From the NCBI GenBank assembly GCA_027943335.1, contig BSBK01003248.1:2356501-2420500 (forward strand): a stretch of DNA of 64,000 nt, given 5' to 3'. The notes beneath the pieces were generated by a model. The model was given only the letters and a program-made list of their open reading frames with translations, made no database searches and was not told the origin of the DNA. The position numbers and the translations under genes were made by a program. Each line of letters opens with the position of its first letter. The first letter of the stretch is position 1. The DNA comes from Chamaecyparis obtusa. Its lineage: Eukaryota > Streptophyta > Pinopsida > Cupressales > Cupressaceae. Shown here in pieces: positions 58,723 through 64,000 of this stretch.

Positions 58723-59809
58723 TCATTTGTAAAGATCATGACCAATGATGACATACCGAGAGGCATGGTGGATAAGGTATCTCTTTTCATGACGATTAAA
58801 GGTATTAGGGATGATTTGGTCTTTGAGATAGGAGAATAGATTTTTATATCTGGATGAATCATGACCTACAATAGTGCAAATCATGTGGGTTTTAGGAGAG
58901 TCATATGTAGGATAAGATAGTGCTTCCACCAAGAACTCGTAGCGTAGCTCATATTCAGGTTGTTGTAATAAAGTAGATAATGTTTCCATTGCATCAGTAG
59001 CCTTATTCTTTGTTCTAGGTATTTTCTCAAATGTGATATATATGAAATACTTCTTGAGATCATCTACCATTCTCTTGTATGGAACGAGATTTTCATCCTT
59101 AGTTTGGTACACATCATTGACTTGATGGATTACAAGTTGTGAGTCTCCATGAATGTGTAATTTTGTTACTCTCCACTCAATTTCTATTTTCATACCATTC
59201 AAAAGGGCTTCATATTTAGCAATATTGTTTGTAGAAGGAAATTTGATTTTAAATTCCCTAGGAATGGAGTATCCTTGAGGAGTGATAAACAAGATGCCTG
59301 CTCCAGATCCATTTTGTGTATAGGAGCCATCAAAGAACAATTGCGATTCTCTAGAAGAAAGATTCATGATAGAGGAATCTGGAAATTCCATTTGCATTGG
59401 TGTGTCGTCAAACAAAGGTGCATCTGCTAATTGATCAGCAATAACTTGGCCTTTAATAGCTTTTCTTTCAACATAGTCAATGTCAAATTCACTTAAGAGC
59501 ATGAACCATTTGGCTAATCTACCCATGAGGGAAGCTTTTCTAAGTAGGTACTTTAGTGGATCAATTTTAGCTACTAAATGTGTGGTATGAGCCAACATAT
59601 AATGTCTCAATTTCTGTGATGCAAAGATCACAGCTAGACAAGCCTTTTCAATCATAGAATAGTTCTTTTCGTATGCCACCAATGTTCTACTGATAGAGTA
59701 TATAGCTCTTTCCTTTTTATTCTCATCATGTTGTGCAAGCAATGCCCCTAGTGATGTATCTATTGTAGAGACATATAAGATCAATGGTTTCCCTTGAATA
59801 GGAGGTATC
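58723..59809 (-). pseudogene. E5 Ty3-type RNase H plus archaeal-type RNase H
   Basis: An open stretch of more than 350 codons. The Ty3 RNase H (about 59400-59809) has LYVSTIDTSLGALLAQ, where the first catalytic Asp position is Ser, and VAYEKNYSMIEKACLAVIF. The archaeal-type RNase H (about 58980-59345) has FFDGSYTQNGSGAG, NNIAKYEALL, HIHGDSQLVIHQV and NKATDAMETL, keeping all four catalytic acids. A spacer leads to the integrase after TGA 58723. This is the canonical Tat order and a useful contrast with E2. The N-terminal side stops at 59809 where E4 inserted. Confidence 0.9.
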
Positions 59810-62620
59810 TGTTACCTTAATTTCCATATACATGCAAATTTGGCTAAGGCCTATTCCAAGGTCTCTATTTTCATCTTGCCAAGCACCCTTGAAAATTTCA
59901 TGGCTTTATCTATTCTCCCCTGGTCTCTGCAACTTTTTTTAGGCCTTTGGCTAGGTGCAAAACCCTTAAAAAATTCAAAAAAGTAGCCGTTGGTGCTAAA
60001 TAAACCCTGCAAACCCTAGCCTTCATTCTATTTGGCTATTACTTTTTCGGCAACTTAAAACTCCCAATATTCACGTGCTTTTAATTTCCCTTTGGTTGCC
60101 AGTTCTCTAAGTTCTCTGGCAGTTACCTTTTTCTCTTGGCAAACTGGCGACTGTAGTGTTTTCTTAGTCATGAGATAAAATGGTGAAGCTTCTAAACACT
60201 TAGCGACCCTGCAGATTGCCTTCAGTCGAGCATTCACTTACTGTAACCCCAGGTTGGACTTTTGGTTTAGCGATTCTGTGAGTGCCTTGTTCGCGCATTC
60301 TTCAGACTTAACCAAGGTTAAGATTTCTATTCAATGACCGAGTGATTTTCCTTTGGCCGCGCATTCGCTAAGACCTCTAGGGTTAAGTGATAAGTGGGGT
60401 CCCAGTTGATGAGATCAATGGATTTCATAAGATATCATAGGGTCTGTCAGAGGCTTGCAATCTTATGACAACTGTCAATCATCCCTTTTCTCAGTGCTTC
60501 AGGCTTTTGTGGGTCCGCTGCCATGGTGTCCTACTTGGAGACTTTTTATTGGTTGAGGGATGGTGACTTGTATTTTGTCAATGGGCCTAGGGATTTCAGA
60601 AGCTTGGAAATCTATGGCTAGCGTGTGTTCTCATGAGATGTGTCAGAGGTGTGCAATTATAAGACAACCATTGATTCTCCTTGGTGACGTAACTCTTCAT
60701 GCCTGGTAGGTCCACTGCTATGTGTGCACAAACGGTGGCTTCTCATTGGTCCACATGGTAGTGATTCAATAATGTGTCAGTGGGATCATGGCTTAATGAT
60801 GATCTATGGTGGGCATATGATCTAAAAGAATATTCAAAGGGTATGAGATCTTGTGCCTGCCGTTGGATTAGAATCTTGTCTTAAGTGGGTCTGATGTCAG
60901 GGAAGAGCCGAGGTGTTTGCTGATGAGGTGAAGAAAGTGAATGAGGGTTTGACATGTGGCATTTTTGGGCTCAGGGTTAGTAAAGCTTTCTGTGAATCAG
61001 TGACTAAGGGTTTCTCGTGTTTGCTTAATGTAACCTGGGGTTATTAAAGGATTTAGCTATTCAGTGAATGCCTTCTTCATTGAATCGCCTAACCAGACCA
61101 GGGTGAAGCTAAGGATTTCATGAATGAGAAAAGGGGTCTTCGGTCACGTGGTCGCTGAATGACTTAAAGGAGGAAGGGCTCAAGGTGGGTCCAAATATGC
61201 TGACATTTTGATTTGATCACTTCTCATTGGCCGCTAACTTCCACGGTGGTTTTGACTTGTTAGGAGGGTTTTTTTAAAGTTGTTTTCTCAGTACATCACG
61301 ACCGTTCATCTACCGAGGAAAGTTTCACATCGACGACTGCATTTTAAAATACATCTGCTAGCCATTAATATTTGAATTTGAATATCTCTGCGAAGGTTTT
61401 GCTAGGGTTTTGTTCTTGCGGCCATGCGTGACAAAGTGGGTAGCTGGAATTTAATTCTTCAGGAGAGTGGAGGTTGGAAGGATGTTGATGGATGATCTTA
61501 TAGTTGGCGCCATGGACTTTATAGAGTACCATGTCGTGTTGAAGCTTTAATGAGCTTGGTAGCACCTTTTGTAGGGTTAATCATTTTAAACCCAAATATC
61601 TTCAGGATCAGATTTGAGAGCCTTCATGGCTTGGTGGAGTTGTAGGTGGGTAGATGGATCAAGGTTGCTATGTTTGCAGGAGGGGCTCAGTACAAGATCA
61701 ACACACAAAGAAAAGATCTGATCTGATTGCCAGTGTTCTCAGAGTTTTTATGATGGGACATCAGTGTACCTTTAGGGTTTGATTATTGTATTGTAAATCT
61801 TGTAACCCTAGTTAGGTTTTTGACTCCTACCTATGTGCAGTGGAGTATGTATATATTGTATTTTGGGAGCTTTTGAGCTCAGAGTTGGACAATTGTAGAA
61901 GAAATTCATCCTTTCTTAAGGGTCATCTCTGGTATCTATTCTACCCTTTGGCTTATATAGTTGTAAAGTTCCCATTGATAATAAAAACACTACAGAGGCA
62001 TTTTGTGACAATGCTTCATGTCCCTATGCTTCTTTGTTTGGATTATCTCTTATTGGATTAAAGTATATGATGTTTTCAGTGATATCTTAGGGTTCCTGAT
62101 CCCTCTTACTTTCTGTAATTGTGTGTTTTATTATGTTTGATCTGATTTAGATCTTGTTGTGGGTATACTTCAGCCCCCTAATAGTCTTGTCTCAATCCTA
62201 CACCAAGTTACAGAAGTGAATGTCTGCTTGCAGGTCATAGGTTGTGTCTTCTGTTCAAGCCCTCCTATGAAACACTTATGCAAGCCTATTCAATAAGTTG
62301 TGACCTACTAGACCTAACCCTTTCATTAATTCCATTCCTCTATACTGAGATCCAAACCCTAATTTTGGTGTATCACCTAGTAGGTAGTTTGCTTTCAGTC
62401 ATTTCCCTTTCGAAGCATTCCTTCTATCCCTTTCCCTCAAAAGATTTACTTTTCATGTCTAGAAGCAAATTAAGGTGATTATCCAAGAGGAACCAGCCTA
62501 GAACCTGGAGGTCTCATCTCAGTTAGCATAGGTCCCACAACCTAGAGATGGTTCCCATGTTATACTAGGTTATCAAGACTACGAGAGCTTGAACCAAGGG
62601 TGCAAACTTAGTGTATAACA
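59810..62620 (+). repeat. E4 5' LTR, 2811 bp
   Basis: It starts TGTTACC and ends GTGTATAACA, so the tips TGTTA/TAACA are inverted. A diverged tandem block of about 195 bp (near 60440-60560 and 60640-60760) and words TTCGCGCATTC and CACGTG lie in the U3 part. A TATATATTG word at about 61849 and AATAAAA near 61979 could mark transcription start and end. No gene is seen. The partner LTR is outside the window, so the extent rests on the tips, the primer site and the E5 breakpoint. Confidence 0.75.
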
Positions 62621-62624
62621 ATTC

Positions 62625-62641
62625 TAGCATGCCCAGTGGGA
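62625..62641 (+). other. E4 primer-binding site (probable)
   Basis: TAGCATGCCCAGTGGGA lies four bases after the LTR end, in the position and general form of gypsy primer sites. I have not matched it to a tRNA. Confidence 0.5.
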
Positions 62642-63046
62642 CTACACAAGAAGTTCATTGTTTGAAGATTATGTTATCTTTGATATAATGATAGCATAAT
62701 ACAGACTTTAGAGGTCATTCTATCAAGTATATCTTGCAACTCCACTGATTTCAAAGATCCAGGCTAACCTTGTTTAAGGTTTATGAGAAAGATTGAGACT
62801 AGGAGCTCAAATCCCACTAAATTTTCAAAGTTTCCCTCAAAGAGAAGTCATAAAGGTAGGTCAACTCAAAGAACATCCCTTGCAATGATAGTTCAATCAA
62901 CACCACTTGATACTTCATAAAGGGGACCTTTCCCCTTTCATCTCAGAAGAAGAGGTAGATCTCTAACTAGAGATCTAGAAGAGGATTCAAACATAGCAAC
63001 AAATATAGCTCACATAGTTGTTAATCTTTAGATTCCAACTCCTACA
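62642..63046 (+). other. E4 leader
   Basis: About 400 bp of non-coding leader between primer site and gag. Nothing else was recognised. Confidence 0.6.
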
Positions 63047-64000
63047 ATGGCCAGACCATTTGCATTTGCACCCTTTAATCAGGGTAGTCTATTGAATTTT
63101 TCTCAACATCATGATGTGCCCTTGGTGGCACTTAAGAGTATACCTAATTTCACTAGTGAAGGGAAAACAACTGCTTTTGAGCACATAAGAGACGTGACCA
63201 CCATCTGCAGCATACACAACATAACTCAAGAGGATGTGGCCACCAAGTTGTTAGCAACCTCTTTAAAAGCTAAGGCTCTTGAATGGTTTAGAACTTTAAC
63301 TGTTGGTTCTATTACTTCATGGGATGAGTTAGGAGATGCATTAAGCAAGCATTTTGAGGATAAATCAGATAACTTGTCTCTAGTTGAGAAGTTAACAACT
63401 ATTAGGAGAGACCCTCAAGAGAAAATGATAGATTACAATAATAGATTCCTCAAAACATGGAATAGAATTCCAGTATCATTAAGACCATCAACTAACCATG
63501 CTTTCCTTTACTACTTACAAAGTGTAAATGGTCAAATTTCTGTCATGATCCAATCTATGGGTGGTACTTCCTTACCCCAAGCTTTTGACATAGCTATCAG
63601 GGCTGAAAATTGTTTAATCCAAGCAGGCATGATTGCTAGAAGGCCACCAATGCCCATCTTTCCTATCCTTCAACCCATTGCACCTACCAAAGTACCCCCA
63701 TCTACCCCTATTCTCACCATATTAGCACCTCGGGCTAGTACCAATGATGAATAGCTAACAACTAGTTTCTCTCAAGAGCTGCAAGAAATAAAGAATAGCC
63801 AACAAAGCAGTCAACAAGAAATGACCAATTTGTTGCAGACCTTGACTAAGGAGGTCACAAATCTAAAGAAACAAGGTCAAGGAATCAAACCACCCTTTCA
63901 GTCACAAGGCCAAGGTACTAGTCAGCAATATCAGAATCAAGGACCACCTTATCAATAAAATAGGCCACCATACCAATAAGGCTATCAAGGACAAAGGAAA
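63047..64000 (+). pseudogene. gag: E4 gag, 3' end outside window
   Basis: ATG 63047 (ACAATGG context) opens a frame of 235 codons to TAG 63752. The frame continues through a Gln-rich stretch to the window end, with further TAA stops near 63956 and 63977. All fit CAG or CAA originally. The Retrotrans_gag core at residues 30-185 has the typical AFEHIRDVTTIC, ALEWFRTLTVGSITSWDELG and FLKTWNRIP words. A Pro-rich hinge and a Gln/Tyr/Pro-rich tail (PPYQ repeats) follow. It would form the particle. No zinc knuckle appears before the window ends. Confidence 0.88.

Larger units (their letters stand above)
54200..59809 (-). mobile_element. E5: minus-strand Tat-type gypsy element, truncated by E4
   Basis: Read right to left: the end of RT/Ty3 RNase H, archaeal-type RNase H, integrase, a 2.3-kb 3' untranslated region, purine tract and LTR start. 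This is the usual Tat order, with the second RNase H after the first. The RT is missing because E4 begins at 59810 in the middle of the region joining RT and RNase H. The rest should lie beyond the window on the far side of E4. Confidence 0.8.
59810..64000 (+). mobile_element. E4: plus-strand gypsy element, 5' part only
   Basis: It begins TGTTACC at 59810, exactly where E5 coding sequence stops. It has a 2.8-kb LTR, primer site, leader and gag, then leaves the window. The predicted target duplication is GTATC (59805-59809), to be found after its 3' LTR. The superfamily is set by the gag type; the lineage is not determined. Confidence 0.8.

Overview
The window is repeat-only plant nuclear DNA. 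It is AT-rich and built almost entirely from LTR retrotransposons of the Ty3/gypsy superfamily, with a smaller zone of decayed DNA transposons. I see no convincing host gene, rRNA, tRNA or CRISPR array. A Tekay/Del-type chromovirus, several Tat-type elements with an extra archaeal-type RNase H, and deep nesting point to a seed plant with a large genome. A gymnosperm is plausible, but that is inference; nothing here fixes the species.

Layout. (1) 1-1317: unassigned AT-rich DNA. (2) 1524-44293: an outer element, E1, with 937-bp LTRs, a TGGCGCCC-type primer site, one unknown Ser/Pro-rich ORF broken by two stops, and no pol. (3) E1 is split at 7793/41340 by E2 (7794-41334, target duplication TGTTT). 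E2 is a Tat-type element with very long LTRs (6632 and 6630 bp once the nested insert is removed). Each LTR carries the same broken reading frame of about 1,235 codons. E2's internal region has gag, protease, archaeal-type RNase H, RT, Ty3-type RNase H and integrase, in that order. (4) The 3' LTR of E2 is split at 24416/37492 by E3 (24417-37486, target duplication TGTGC), a Tekay/Del-like chromovirus with 4.1-kb LTRs, an initiator-Met primer site and one continuous gag-pol frame with eight stops, all TAG. (5) 44294-51470: AT-rich DNA with a dead CENP-B/pogo-type DDE transposase on the minus strand, interrupted by one inverted-repeat element that itself contains another. (6) 51471-55254: AT-rich DNA ending in the 3' LTR of a minus-strand Tat-type element, E5. 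(7) 55255-59809: the 3' untranslated region, integrase, archaeal RNase H and Ty3 RNase H of E5, read right to left. (8) 59810-64000: E4, a plus-strand gypsy element inserted into E5, with a 2.8-kb LTR, primer site, leader and gag, cut by the window end.

The elements are all dead or damaged in this copy. Insertion order is readable from nesting: E1 before E2 before E3, and E5 before E4. The two most unusual points are the long protein-coding frame inside the E2 LTRs and the placement of the archaeal-type RNase H before RT in E2, whereas E5, 15 kb away, has it after the Ty3 RNase H.
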